Below are positions 39,876-51,600 of a DNA stretch of 64,000 nucleotides, piece after piece. This DNA is from a virus. The notes beneath the pieces were generated by a model that saw only the letters and a program-made list of their open reading frames with translations, was not told where the DNA came from and made no database searches. The stretch covers positions 30,134-94,133 of the IMG/VR virus record IMGVR_UViG_3300042453_004683; one strand, given 5' to 3'. Each line of letters starts with the position of its first letter. Within the stretch, counting starts at the first letter, position 1. The translations under genes and the position numbers were made by a program.

Positions 39876-42824
39876 ATGACGTGCTCCTTCAACGGCGCGA
39901 AGTGTGACGTCTGCCCGCTCGGCCCGAAGGGCCCGCTCCGGGACGCCGACCGCCCCTGGCAGCCCGTCGCCCACGAGGATCACCGCATGAGCGGCGCGGA
40001 GATCATCGCGGTGCATCAGGCGCCCGAGATCGAGGACGAGAAGCGAGGCAGCCTGCTGTCCGGCCGGAACGGCGGCACCTGGGCGCGCGGCCTCAACAAC
40101 GCGGGCCTCCGCCGCGTGGACGTCAGCTCGACCACGGTGATCGCGTGTGCACCGCCCGGCGCGCCAGGCGGCGCCTACCGCCGGATGGAGGACATGCTCC
40201 GGCGGCTCAACAAGCGGGCCGCCAAGGAGGGGCTGCCGTCCTGGCCGCACCCGCGGGACTGTTGCCGACCGCGCCTGGAGATCGACCTGCTCGGCTACAA
40301 GAACGTCCTGCTCATGGGCAAGACCGCGGCGGTCGCGCTCGCGGGCCTCAACCGCGACATCAAGAAGACCCGCGGCGCGCCCATCGGCATCGACGAGGGT
40401 TGGCAGGCGGTCCCGCACGACAGCGACCGGGCGGTCCACCTCGCGCTGCCGACGCTCGACGTCTCCTTCGTCGCCAAGAACGGACACTTCGTGTCCGTGT
40501 GGGTGCGCGACATCGCCAAGGCGCGGCGGCTGTTCGAGGGCGCGTTGCGCTGGCGCGACCCCGAGATGCTCTGGCGGCCGACGCCGGACGAGCTGCGCTT
40601 CTGGCTCCGCGGCTTCAACGGCTGTCCCGACAAGACCGCCGTGTTCGACGTGGAGACGTCCCGCCACCACCAGGGGATGCGGCCCCGCGCGCTGAAGCTC
40701 TACACGCTGTCCATCGCGCGTTGGAGCAAGCACGGCGAGGGCTCCACGATGGAGGCCGTCGGCATCGAGTTCATGGACCCGTCGACCGGCGTGAGGTGGT
40801 ACACGCCGGAGGCGGAGGCGGAGATCAAGGACCTGCTCCGGCGGTTCTTCACCGAGCAGCGCATCCCGAAGATGGGCCACAACGCCGGGATGTTCGACCG
40901 CGCCGTGATCGAGGAGCACTTTGGCGTCACGCCCGTGCCGCTGATCGACAGCATCTTCGCCACGCGGGCGGCGAACCCGGGGCTGCCGAAGGGCCTCAAG
41001 CCGACGGGGCGGACGTTCACGGACGTCGGCGAGTGGGACAGCGACGACAAGGACGAGGACGGCGGCGGCGCGGACAGCAAGAACGCGACCACGCTGTTGC
41101 GGTACAACATGATGGACTGCGCGGTCAACCTCGCGCTGTGGCCCACCGTCCGCGACATCGCCGCCCGTGCGGGCTACTACACGCCCATCCGGCAGGACCT
41201 GGCGGACATGATGCTCCCGCCCGAGCGGCGGGGGCAGCCGCTCACGCTCAACGAGATCGACCACGCGGCGCAGGACCGCGGCCTCCGCATGACCGACGCC
41301 GGGCTCTGGATCGACCAGCGCCTCCGGGCGGCGATGCAGGAGGACGCCGAGAAGCAGGCGGCCACCATCCTCCGGCTCCTCCAGGCGCGGCTGAAGGCAG
41401 CGGGCGCGGCCGTCCTTGCCGATGCCGACCTCGACATCGAGGAGGACGACGATGGCGTCGAGATGAACCCGAACTCGACCGCGAGGTTGCGCGCGCTCTA
41501 CTTCGGTCCGCCGGACGAGGGCGGGTGGGACCTCCCGTTCCTGCCCAGCGAGGGCGGCGTGGACAGCGCGGGCAAGCCCCTCTACAGCCGCAAGGACTTC
41601 CTGACGGGCACAGGGGACATGTCCACGTCGGACGCGGTGCACCGCGCGTACCTCGCCAGCGGCGTGCTCCGGCCGGACCAGTTCGAGATCATGTACCTGG
41701 TCCGCGTGTACCGGCGGATCAAGACCAAGATCGTCGGCACCACGCTCCGGCCACTGGCGCCCGAGCAGCCCATCTACAAGGCAGGTGTCCTCCGCGGCTT
41801 CACGAAGTCGTGGGTCCACGGCGACAACCGCGTCCACAGCATCTTCTCGGCGCACGTCACCAATGTGGGACGTTACGCAAGTAGTTCGACAAACGTCATG
41901 AACGTCGGCAACAAGAAGGGGCAGGGGCTCCTCAAGACCGTGTTCGCTGCGCCGCCGGGCTACTTCTTCGTCGGCGCGGACCTGAACCAGGCGCACCTGT
42001 TCATCATCGCCAACGTCTGGCAGATCCCCGCGCTGTGCGAGGCCATCGCCAACGGCTACGACCCGCACAACTTCAACGCCTCGACCACGTTCGGGCGGAC
42101 CTTCACGGAGGCGCCCGGCTACAACGGCCTCAAGGACAAGCCCTCCAAGGGCACTCCCGCAGAGGCCATGCGGAACGTCATCAAGACGTTCATCTACGCT
42201 TCCGTCTACGGCGCCATGCCCGAGACCATCTGGCGCGTGCTCACCTCGACGGAGACGGACCCTCCCCCGGCGTGGCTTGACCGAGTGCTCTCGCGCGACG
42301 ACCAGCTCAACATCAAGGAGCTGGTCCGGCAGACGATGCCCTACCTGCTGAAGTCGCTGGACGACGTGAGGATGATCCACGAGAACTGGCTCAAGGGCCA
42401 GCCCGAGTGGCTGGACGCCTGGCAGCGGGAGATCGACTTCTACTCCAAGCACGGCTACGTCCAGTCCTACCTGTTCGGGCGGCGGTCGGGCGACCTCGGC
42501 GAGGACCAGAACAAGGTCACGAACTTCGGCGTGCTTGCGACGGAGAGCGACATCATGCGGATCGTCGAGAGCCGCATCGACCGCGAGTTCCCGGGCAAGA
42601 TCGTCTACCAGTGCCACGACAGCGCGGCGATCTGCCTCCCGCTGCCCGCGGGCTACGCGCCCGACTGGCGGCCGGCGAAGGACGCCAAGGGCAAGTACGT
42701 GTGGCCGGCCGAGTTCGAGGAGGTGCGCCGGCGGTTCGAGGCGTGCTTCCACGTCCAGGTCCCGGGCTGGCGCTTCCCGATCAGCGGTGAGGCGGCCCTC
42801 GGCTTCAACCTCCACGAGGTTTGA
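39876..42824 (+). CDS. Family A DNA polymerase with N-terminal uracil-DNA-glycosylase-like domain
   Basis: Residues 1-200 resemble family-4 uracil-DNA glycosylases: a CDVCPL cysteine cluster at the start, VIACAPPG, and later DCCRPRLEIDLLG and NVLLMGKTAAVALAG, with cysteines that could hold an Fe-S cluster. Residues 245-430 are a 3'-5' exonuclease (Asp258 and Glu260 in FDVETS, GHNAGMFD, YNMMD). The polymerase domain follows: motif A GADLNQAHL (Asp702), motif B Arg766 and Lys770 with Tyr774, and motif C CHDS (Asp915). Phage SPO1 has a comparable glycosylase-like/polymerase fusion. Motif A has His707 where Klenow has Glu710, and motif C has Ser after His-Asp instead of Glu. It is the replicative polymerase of this phage. 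Confidence 0.92.
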   Translation: MTCSFNGAKCDVCPLGPKGPLRDADRPWQPVAHEDHRMSGAEIIAVHQAPEIEDEKRGSLLSGRNGGTWARGLNNAGLRRVDVSSTTVIACAPPGAPGGAYRRMEDMLRRLNKRAAKEGLPSWPHPRDCCRPRLEIDLLGYKNVLLMGKTAAVALAGLNRDIKKTRGAPIGIDEGWQAVPHDSDRAVHLALPTLDVSFVAKNGHFVSVWVRDIAKARRLFEGALRWRDPEMLWRPTPDELRFWLRGFNGCPDKTAVFDVETSRHHQGMRPRALKLYTLSIARWSKHGEGSTMEAVGIEFMDPSTGVRWYTPEAEAEIKDLLRRFFTEQRIPKMGHNAGMFDRAVIEEHFGVTPVPLIDSIFATRAANPGLPKGLKPTGRTFTDVGEWDSDDKDEDGGGADSKNATTLLRYNMMDCAVNLALWPTVRDIAARAGYYTPIRQDLADMMLPPERRGQPLTLNEIDHAAQDRGLRMTDAGLWIDQRLRAAMQEDAEKQAATILRLLQARLKAAGAAVLADADLDIEEDDDGVEMNPNSTARLRALYFGPPDEGGWDLPFLPSEGGVDSAGKPLYSRKDFLTGTGDMSTSDAVHRAYLASGVLRPDQFEIMYLVRVYRRIKTKIVGTTLRPLAPEQPIYKAGVLRGFTKSWVHGDNRVHSIFSAHVTNVGRYASSSTNVMNVGNKKGQGLLKTVFAAPPGYFFVGADLNQAHLFIIANVWQIPALCEAIANGYDPHNFNASTTFGRTFTEAPGYNGLKDKPSKGTPAEAMRNVIKTFIYASVYGAMPETIWRVLTSTETDPPPAWLDRVLSRDDQLNIKELVRQTMPYLLKSLDDVRMIHENWLKGQPEWLDAWQREIDFYSKHGYVQSYLFGRRSGDLGEDQNKVTNFGVLATESDIMRIVESRIDREFPGKIVYQCHDSAAICLPLPAGYAPDWRPAKDAKGKYVWPAEFEEVRRRFEACFHVQVPGWRFPISGEAALGFNLHEV

Positions 42825-42842
42825 TCGGTTTCGTGCTTGTTT

Positions 42843-42865
42843 GTCCTTGCGGCTGCCGCAGGGAC
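42843..42865 (+). terminator. Hairpin after the polymerase gene, overlapping a promoter
   Basis: GTCCTTGCGG pairs with CCGCAGGGAC (10 pairs, one T-G) around a 3-base loop. The -35 of the following promoter lies in its left arm. No T-run follows. Confidence 0.55.
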
Positions 42866-42875
42866 CAGATACTCC
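42847..42875 (+). promoter_or_regulatory. Sigma70-like promoter for 42921-45757
   Basis: TTGCGG (42847-42852), 17 bases, TACTCC (42870-42875). A GGGGGC/GCCCCC hairpin (42885-42900) follows in the leader. Confidence 0.65.
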
Positions 42876-42920
42876 TGGTGTGCTGGGGGCCGGAGCCCCC
42901 GCCACACAGGAGAGCAACCG

Positions 42921-43409
42921 ATGCCGAAGTCCCTGGTCCTCAACAGCAAGCAGGCGTCCGACCTCGCGGGCGACGCCCTGCGCATCCACATCCACCGCGC
43001 GATGGTCGACATCCCGGGCGAGTACGACATCGCCGGCGAGGTCTTCCTCAGCAAGGCCGGCGAGTTCGGCGGCTTCAAGGGCTGGCTGCCCTGGGTGCTC
43101 GGCCACGACGCCTTCGGCCAGCCGCGCTACGACCGCTTCGTCCTGGTGGACGAGGGGCAGGTCGCTGGCGTCGGCGACGCCACGGCCGTCGTCCGGGTGG
43201 ACATGGCGGAGGGCTGCCGGATCATCCTGCCCGACGTCACGCACAAGCTGGTGCTGGCGGCGCAGGAGGCGGGCCGCGAGGTCAACGTGATCATCGGCGG
43301 CTCCCCGCTCCTCATCGGCAAGCACATCGACACCATCTCCATCCCGAGCGGCAAGACCACGAAGGCCGGCAAGGACATCCTCAACACCATCCACCTCTGG
43401 AGCTTCTGA
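42921..43409 (+). CDS. Hypothetical protein (162 aa)
   Basis: Unknown soluble protein, strand-rich in the middle (YDRFVLVDEGQVAGVG; TAVVRVDMAEGCRIIL). It is placed between polymerase and the SMC-like ATPase and is first in their operon, so a replication role is likely by context. ATG at 42921 follows CAGGAGAG. Confidence 0.65.
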   Translation: MPKSLVLNSKQASDLAGDALRIHIHRAMVDIPGEYDIAGEVFLSKAGEFGGFKGWLPWVLGHDAFGQPRYDRFVLVDEGQVAGVGDATAVVRVDMAEGCRIILPDVTHKLVLAAQEAGREVNVIIGGSPLLIGKHIDTISIPSGKTTKAGKDILNTIHLWSF

Positions 43410-43414
43410 TCACC

Positions 43415-45757
<2,343 letters not shown>

Positions 45758-45806
45758 GCGGGCGGCTGGCGGGTGGATGCGCTTCCACCTCGCCAGCCGC
45801 GGCCGG

Positions 45807-46274
45807 CTACCGCCCCGTCGACCCGAAGCCCCCGGACCCCCGGGGGCTCTTGGCGTCCTGGACCAGCCCGTCGATGTCGATGTCGGCGACCTGGGCGAAC
45901 ACGACCTGGGCGATGCGGTCGCCCGGCTGGATGTAGTGACTGGGAAGGAGGAGGTGGTTGAAGCGCACCCGCTGGAGGATCACGCCGACCTCGCCTTCGT
46001 AGTCGCTGTCGATGGTGCCGGGCGCGTTGAGGACGGTGATGCCGTGCTTGGCGGCGAGGCCAGAGCGGGGGCGGATCTGCGCCTCGTAGCCGGGCGGGAT
46101 GCTGAAGCGGAGGCCGGTGCGGATGACGCGGACGTCGCCGGTGAACATCTCGGCACCCTCGGCCGCGCAGATGTCGAAGCCGGCGGCGCCGGCGGTCGCG
46201 CGCACCAGCGGGAAGGCGGCGCGGCCCTCGGCCAGCGCGTCGGGGTGCTGCTCGATGATGAACTGCGGAAGCAT
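45807..46274 (-). CDS. dut: dUTP pyrophosphatase (trimeric dUTPase)
   Basis: The enzyme hydrolyses dUTP to dUMP, protecting DNA from uracil and feeding ThyA. All five motifs of the 155-aa trimeric type are present: AGAAGFDICA, PRSGLAAKHG, the central GTIDSDYEGE, GDRIAQVVF and the C-terminal RGSGGFGSTG. ATG at 46274 is preferred to the upstream frame because the promoter region of the divergent gene begins there. It is on the minus strand, convergent with the SMC-like gene. A possible minus promoter (TTACGC, 16 bases, TACCAT) lies upstream. Confidence 0.95.
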   Translation of the reverse strand: MLPQFIIEQHPDALAEGRAAFPLVRATAGAAGFDICAAEGAEMFTGDVRVIRTGLRFSIPPGYEAQIRPRSGLAAKHGITVLNAPGTIDSDYEGEVGVILQRVRFNHLLLPSHYIQPGDRIAQVVFAQVADIDIDGLVQDAKSPRGSGGFGSTGR

Positions 46275-46275
46275 G

Positions 46276-46304
46276 TTGACGTTCTCCAGGCGCCGAGGTA
46301 GAAG
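46276..46304 (+). promoter_or_regulatory. Sigma70-like promoter for 46354-47296
   Basis: TTGACG (46276-46281), 17 bases, TAGAAG (46299-46304). A perfect GCTGGCG/CGCCAGC hairpin follows in the leader. Confidence 0.7.
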
Positions 46305-46353
46305 GATGGTAGCTGGCGCCGCTGGAAGCGTAACCCGCCAGCAGGAGAACGGC

Positions 46354-46740
46354 ATGGACAACGACATCGAGAAGCGCCTCGCGAGCCTCACCCCCTTCGC
46401 CCGCGAGCAGGTCGACAGCACCTGGCTCGGCGGCACGCCGAAGCGGGACTGGCTGATCGTCGGCCTGCTGCTGGAGACGCTGGAGGACCTGCTGGTGCGG
46501 TTCTGCGAGCGGTTCCATGACAAGGGGCACGGCGAGTGGGAGTACGACGTGATCTTCATGGACGACGGGAACGTGCGCGTGCGCGTTGTCCTCAGCGACA
46601 CCTACTCCGAGGGGCGTCAGACCTACGACAAGGGGAACCCCATCGACGCACTCGTCGACCAGATCAACGCCTTCGCCCTCCGCCTGGAGCCGACCGACCA
46701 GGAGAAGCGGGACGACGCAGAGGTGTCCGCGGCGTGTTAG
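46354..46740 (+). CDS. Hypothetical protein (128 aa)
   Basis: Unknown acidic protein: N-terminal helices, a strand pair (EYDVIFMDDGNVRVRVVLSD) and a C-terminal helix. It precedes the RNase H gene by 25 bases and shares its promoter. ATG at 46354 follows CAGGAGA. Confidence 0.65.
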   Translation: MDNDIEKRLASLTPFAREQVDSTWLGGTPKRDWLIVGLLLETLEDLLVRFCERFHDKGHGEWEYDVIFMDDGNVRVRVVLSDTYSEGRQTYDKGNPIDALVDQINAFALRLEPTDQEKRDDAEVSAAC

Positions 46741-46765
46741 ACTGACCTCCTCCAAGGGGCGCCTC

Positions 46766-47296
46766 ATGGGCCGACGCTCAGCGTTTCCACGCAAGAGCCA
46801 GTGGGCAACCGCGTTCACCGACGCGAGCTACGACTGGCGGACTGGAACGGGGGGCGTCGGCATCGTCCTGATGCTCTACGACGCCGACGGCCGGACGCAC
46901 ACGGAGACGTTCACGGCGCCGGTGCCGCTGTCGCACGCCAAGAGGCGGCACCAGATCGACCCGCTGTACGCCGAGATGTACGGCTGCGTCCTCGGCATCC
47001 AGGTCGCGCTCGACCTGTGGTGGCACGACATCCAGGGCGTCCACCTCCGGTGCGACAACAAGAACGCCATCGACCTGCTCACGCGGGCCGAGCGCCTGTG
47101 CCGCAAGGGGCCGAGCGTGCCGTGCGCCGCCTTCGACGCGCTCACGCCCCGGCCCGACATCCAGGAGCTGCTGATCTGGCGCGCGTCGCTACCGACCCTG
47201 GTGTCGCCCCGCTGGGTTCCAGGTCACCAGAAGTCGGCGTCGAAGGCGGCCAAGGCGAACCGGATGGCCGACCGCCTCAGCCGCATGGCCGGGTAG
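46766..47296 (+). CDS. Ribonuclease H-like protein
   Basis: The 176-aa protein has the RNase HI active-site order: Asp19 in FTDASYD, Glu70 in YAEMYGC, Asp97 in RCDNKNA and a C-terminal Asp169 with His154 in VPGHQKSASK and NRMADRLSR. It would remove RNA primers from RNA-DNA hybrids. The middle contains an insertion relative to standard enzymes (about 105-145). It is convergent with the C5-methyltransferase gene. Confidence 0.85.
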   Translation: MGRRSAFPRKSQWATAFTDASYDWRTGTGGVGIVLMLYDADGRTHTETFTAPVPLSHAKRRHQIDPLYAEMYGCVLGIQVALDLWWHDIQGVHLRCDNKNAIDLLTRAERLCRKGPSVPCAAFDALTPRPDIQELLIWRASLPTLVSPRWVPGHQKSASKAAKANRMADRLSRMAG

Positions 47297-47302
47297 GCCC
47301 GC

Positions 47303-48250
47303 TCACCGGAGCAGGGCCTCGGCAACGTAGGAGGCCAGCGCCTCGGCCATCGGCGGGGGGACGGCGTTGCCGATCTGGCGGTAGACGGACTCCTTGTTGC
47401 CGACGAACTTGCGGCCGGGCGCGAAGCCCTGGAGCGCGGCGCACTCGTCCGGCGTCAGCCGGCGGCGCCCGACGGCCAGGAAGGCAGCGTCGGCCGCCCG
47501 GTCGGGCCCGCCGTTGAACGTCCAGTTCGTGATCGCCGAGGCCCGCGTGCCCTTGCCTTCCGTCGTCATCACGGTGGGCGCGGGAAGGTAGAGGCGGTGC
47601 GGCTCGCTGCCCGCGCGGCCGTAGCCGCGAGAGTAGACGATCTCGCCCGTCACGCGGCAGCGGCCGTCGACGGGCGCGTCCGCGAGGTACGGGATCGCGT
47701 CGAGAAGGTTGCGGCGGCGCGCGCACATCTGCGGACCGTCGGTGAACGCAGGCGGGTCGCGGACGTCCTCGTGGAAGGCGATCAGGATGCTCCGGTTGCG
47801 GTGCTGCGGCACGCCGAAGTCGGCGGCGTCGTAGACGCGCACGTCGGTCCAGGTGTAGCCGAGCGGCTTGAGTGCCGCCTGCCACCGGCACATCACGTCG
47901 TACGCGGCCTTGACGTTCTCGATGATCACCGCCTTCGGGCGGAGGCGCTCGATCACCGCCAGCGTCGCCGGCCAGCCGTCGAACGCCTCGTGGCGCCGTC
48001 GGCTGTTCGCCCGGCTGTGGAGCTGGCACGGCGGGCTTGACCACAGCAGGTCGGGCGGCAGCACGTCGCCGAAGTCTACCGGCTGCGCCAGGTCGGCCAG
48101 CCGCGCCGTGTGACCGTTGGCCGCCAGCGTCATCACACAGTCAGGGTTGTTGTCGATGGCGAGCTGCCCGTGGAAGCCGGCGGCGCGGATCCCGTCGGAC
48201 GCGCCACCGCCGCCGGCGAACAGCTCGATGGAGGTGAGGCGGGGCGGCAT
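47303..48250 (-). CDS. DNA (cytosine-5-)-methyltransferase (second copy of the family)
   Basis: The 315-aa protein has motif I IELFAGGGG (8-16), motif IV PPCQ with Cys75, motif VI ENV (111-113), motif VIII QHRNR and motif X GNAVPP. It differs strongly from the enzyme at 3335, including the target-recognition region, so a different target is likely. Its ATG overlaps the stop of the upstream membrane-protein gene (TGATG), and both come from the promoter at 48607. Confidence 0.95.
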   Translation of the reverse strand: MPPRLTSIELFAGGGGASDGIRAAGFHGQLAIDNNPDCVMTLAANGHTARLADLAQPVDFGDVLPPDLLWSSPPCQLHSRANSRRRHEAFDGWPATLAVIERLRPKAVIIENVKAAYDVMCRWQAALKPLGYTWTDVRVYDAADFGVPQHRNRSILIAFHEDVRDPPAFTDGPQMCARRRNLLDAIPYLADAPVDGRCRVTGEIVYSRGYGRAGSEPHRLYLPAPTVMTTEGKGTRASAITNWTFNGGPDRAADAAFLAVGRRRLTPDECAALQGFAPGRKFVGNKESVYRQIGNAVPPPMAEALASYVAEALLR

Positions 48251-48576
48251 CAGGTGCTCAGCCAGAAGTAGAGGGCGTAGAAGGCGCCGAAGGCGGGCCA
48301 GCCGATGAAGGCGACGAAGGCGGTCACGAGGAAGCTGATCGAGACGAAGACCAGCGACAGGCGCTTCCAGGGCTGGACGATGCGGTTGTATTCCTCGAAG
48401 GCGCTCAGCAGGAAGCCGGAGATGCCGCAGATGGTGAGCAGCGCCATGTGGACGGAGACGAAGCCCTTGTAGAGCGAGGTCGGCACACCGGCGAAGTAGA
48501 GCGCCAGCATGACGCCGGCGATGATGAGGATGTTGTTGATGATGAAGTTGCGGCGAGACAGGACTTTGAGGGACAA
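48250..48576 (-). CDS. Membrane protein, three to four segments (108 aa)
   Basis: Hydrophobic segments at about residues 10-30 (FIINNILIIAGVMLALYFAG), 40-60 (MALLTICGISGFLLSAF), 73-90 (LVFVSISFLVTAFVAFI) and 95-106. The TTG start at 48576 is fixed by a CAGGAGG site. It is coupled to the C5-methyltransferase gene. The function is unknown; size and topology allow a holin or an exclusion protein. Confidence 0.7.
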   Translation of the reverse strand: MSLKVLSRRNFIINNILIIAGVMLALYFAGVPTSLYKGFVSVHMALLTICGISGFLLSAFEEYNRIVQPWKRLSLVFVSISFLVTAFVAFIGWPAFGAFYALYFWLST

Positions 48577-48606
48577 GGCGGCCTCCTGTGTTGAGCAGCC
48601 GACCAC

Positions 48607-48635
48607 CTTGTACCTCGTCAACGCACGCCCGTCAA
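48607..48635 (-). promoter_or_regulatory. Sigma70-like promoter for the membrane protein and C5-methyltransferase
   Basis: Minus strand: TTGACG (48635-48630), 17 bases, TACAAG (48612-48607). The spacer contains a second TTGACG. Confidence 0.7.
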
Positions 48636-48641
48636 CCCCCG

Positions 48642-51600
48642 CTACACGATCGAGCAGGCGCCGGAGGTGCAGGCGAACGTCTGTTGGCCCTCGGCGAAGC
48701 CGTTCTCGAACGACGCCATCCGCGACCAGTCCACCTCCGGCAGCGACGCCAGCCGGGCCTCGTACTCGGCCTCGGTGATCTCCTCCAGCGGGGCGCCGTA
48801 GTAGACGTGATCGTCGTACGGGAAGAACGACAGGCCGCCGATCTTGTCCAGGTGCTCGAACACCCACGCGCCCACCTCGTCCCACTCGTGCTCGCGGACG
48901 TTGACGGTCGCGGACTGGTTGTGGCCCTTGACCGCCAGCCAGGAGCGGTTGAGCAGGTCGATGCGCTCCAGCATCTGGATCGCCGTCTCGTCCTCGCGCG
49001 TGAAGGCCCCTTCCGGCGCTCGGACCGGGACCTCGAACGTCCACCCTCCCACGGCCTCCGGGGCCAAGGAACCGGCCTCCAGAGCCGCGGCGACACCCTC
49101 CCCGGTCGGGATGCACGGGACGCCCGCCGCGCGCAGGAGCGCGCACACCGGCGACCGCGCCGACACCTGGAAGCGTCGGATGTAGAACAGCGCGTGGTGC
49201 GCGTGGACGCCCGACGAACAGCCCAGGAACACGCTGCTGTTGCCGTCCGGCTTGCCGCAGGTGAGCCCGGCCGCCTCGTTGATCCCGAAGCGCGCCGCCC
49301 AGGTGAGGTTCGCGCGCTCGACGCAGGCGTTCATCAGCGTGAGCGTGGCCTCGTTCGTGCTGATGTGCAGCGCGTCCACCTGGCCGGCGAGGCCGACGCC
49401 GAGGAGCGCGTCGCGGCGGGTGACCTCCTCCCAGCCCTTGCGCACGCCCGGGAAGTTGGTGAGGCACGCCTGCATGGTGCCGATGAAGGCGGCGAGGTCG
49501 GCCTTCCGCAGCGCGGTGACACCGTTGTCGTGCGGCCGGAGGACGATGTTGCTGAGATTGCACTGGAACGTGAGCGTGTTGTTGAACACGCCCATGTGGC
49601 GCTCGCTCTCCTCGAAGCAGTATGTGTCATGCAGCCCGGGGAGCGCCTCGATCGACCGGATGGTCTGGTACTTCGACTTGAACTTCGGCGCGTGACCTCC
49701 GCTGGTGTCGAGGCGCTTGCACGGGATGTCGGCGCAGTCGGTGATGCAGATGTAGTAGAGGTTCCGCGAGCGGGTGCCGTAGTTCGTGACGGCGCCCTCC
49801 TCGGCGAACAGGCTGATCGACGAGCGGATGCCGCACCGGGTCAGAAGAAGCTGCACCTTCTTGGCGTGCTCCTCGCCGCTCAGGTAGAGCCGGACGCCGC
49901 CCTTGCCGTTCTTGCTGCCATCGGTGTCCAACCAGCCCGCGATGAAGGCCAGGATCGACTCGCGGCTCCAGGTGAACATGGCATCGAGCGCGCTCGCGTC
50001 AGCGCGGATCGCCGCCATCTCGGCAACTGGAACGGTGACGCAGCGAACGGTCTGCTTGTCAACGGCGTAGCCCGCAGGGCGGCGGCGCTTGTGGCGGACA
50101 CCCTCCAAGGGGATCTTGTCGATCTTCGCGCCCATCAGAGCGACGTGGACCGACTCTGAGGTGAAGTTCTTGCGCGCACGCCGCTGAATGTAGCCGTCAC
50201 CGATGGCGACTCCGAGATCGTAGGCGTACGGCACCGAGGTTCCGTCGGCGAGATCCATACGGAACTGAGGGGTGGCCCAGGTCTTGTCGCCGACGCTGGC
50301 CGCCAGTTCCGCCGTGGTCATCTCGCGCCACGCCTGCTTCGTGTTCCGCGTGTAGATGTTCGACACGAGGAAGCGATGCCCGCCCGTGCAGTCCAGGTGG
50401 GAGCCGTCCGAGAACTTGACACGGAACAGCGGCTGATCCGTCCCGGTCTGGAACGGCTGGACCTTCGCCCACTTCTCGCCGTTCCAGATGTGGACGGGCT
50501 TGCCGACGGCATCCTTGATCGTCGTCAGACCTTCACGGGTAATCAGCGGCGTGTCGCCGGCGACGCACAACTGGCCCCCGCCCGAGGAGTAGTCGCCGGT
50601 GCGAGACGCCATCTCCAGCGCGTCCAGCCACGCCAGCCAGATCTCCATGCACGGGTTCCCGCGCACGGGGACGCCGCGGTACAGCGCCCGCGTCGTGTTC
50701 ACGATGCCGCGCTCGCCCGCGCCGCTGGAGCGGAGGATCTCCCACTCGCGGCTGAAGTCCGTCCACGTCACCTCGTCGCCCGGCTCGATGACCCAGGAGT
50801 TGTTCGCCTGGTACCGCTGCTCGGGGATGGTGGTGCCGTTGGCCGCCGCCGACGGGTAGTGCTTGGCCCACCGCATGTCGTCGTCGTCGCGGTCGCTGAA
50901 CGAGATCATCGCCGACCGGCGGACGCCTCCGACCTGGACGATGCTGCCCGCGAGGCAGAGGAGGTCGTGGACCTCGACCGGCGCCAGCTTCCGCTTCTCG
51001 TAGCCGGCCGTGCGGATCGCCTCGCGGAGCGCCATCAGGTACTTGCGCAGCGGCTCCGGCCCGCTCGCCTCACCGCCCTTGGTCTTGAGCGGCGTCCCCT
51101 CGGCGCGGACGCGGCTGTAGTCGAAGTCCACGTCGCCGCCCATGAACCACGCCCGGACGCCGACGGCGGTCGCGCGCCGCCAGCCATCGGTGCTGTCCTC
51201 GATGACGTGCCGCGGGATCGCGCAGACCTGCGGGACCGCCGGCTGGGGCAGCTTGCTGACGAACTTCCGCTCGACGCTGAAGCCGAAGCCGGTGCCCTGC
51301 ATCAGCACGAACAGCGCCTCGGAGAAGATGGCGGGGCTGTCGGCGGGCGCGAAGGCACAGTTTCCGGTGACGAGGCCGGACGGCAGCACGAAGGAGTGGT
51401 CGTCCTCGACAACAAGGCACCACACGGGCTCCACGGCGTCCTCGACGATCTCCCGCGCGCGGAAGTTGCCGCTGGTGCCCGGGTAGAAGCCCTGGCTGAG
51501 GCCGAAGAACGACGTGGTGGGCCGCGTTCCGTAGTTGGTCGTCTGCCCGGTCAGGTCACGCTCCGCGGTGACGTAGCAGCCCACCGACGGGAACATCGAC

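Noticed and set aside
39855-43394. A 1179-codon minus-strand open frame opposite the polymerase gene
   Set aside because: It is the antisense shadow of the polymerase and the next gene; composition is Arg/Val/Gly/Asp-rich without domains, while the plus-strand frames carry full polymerase motifs.
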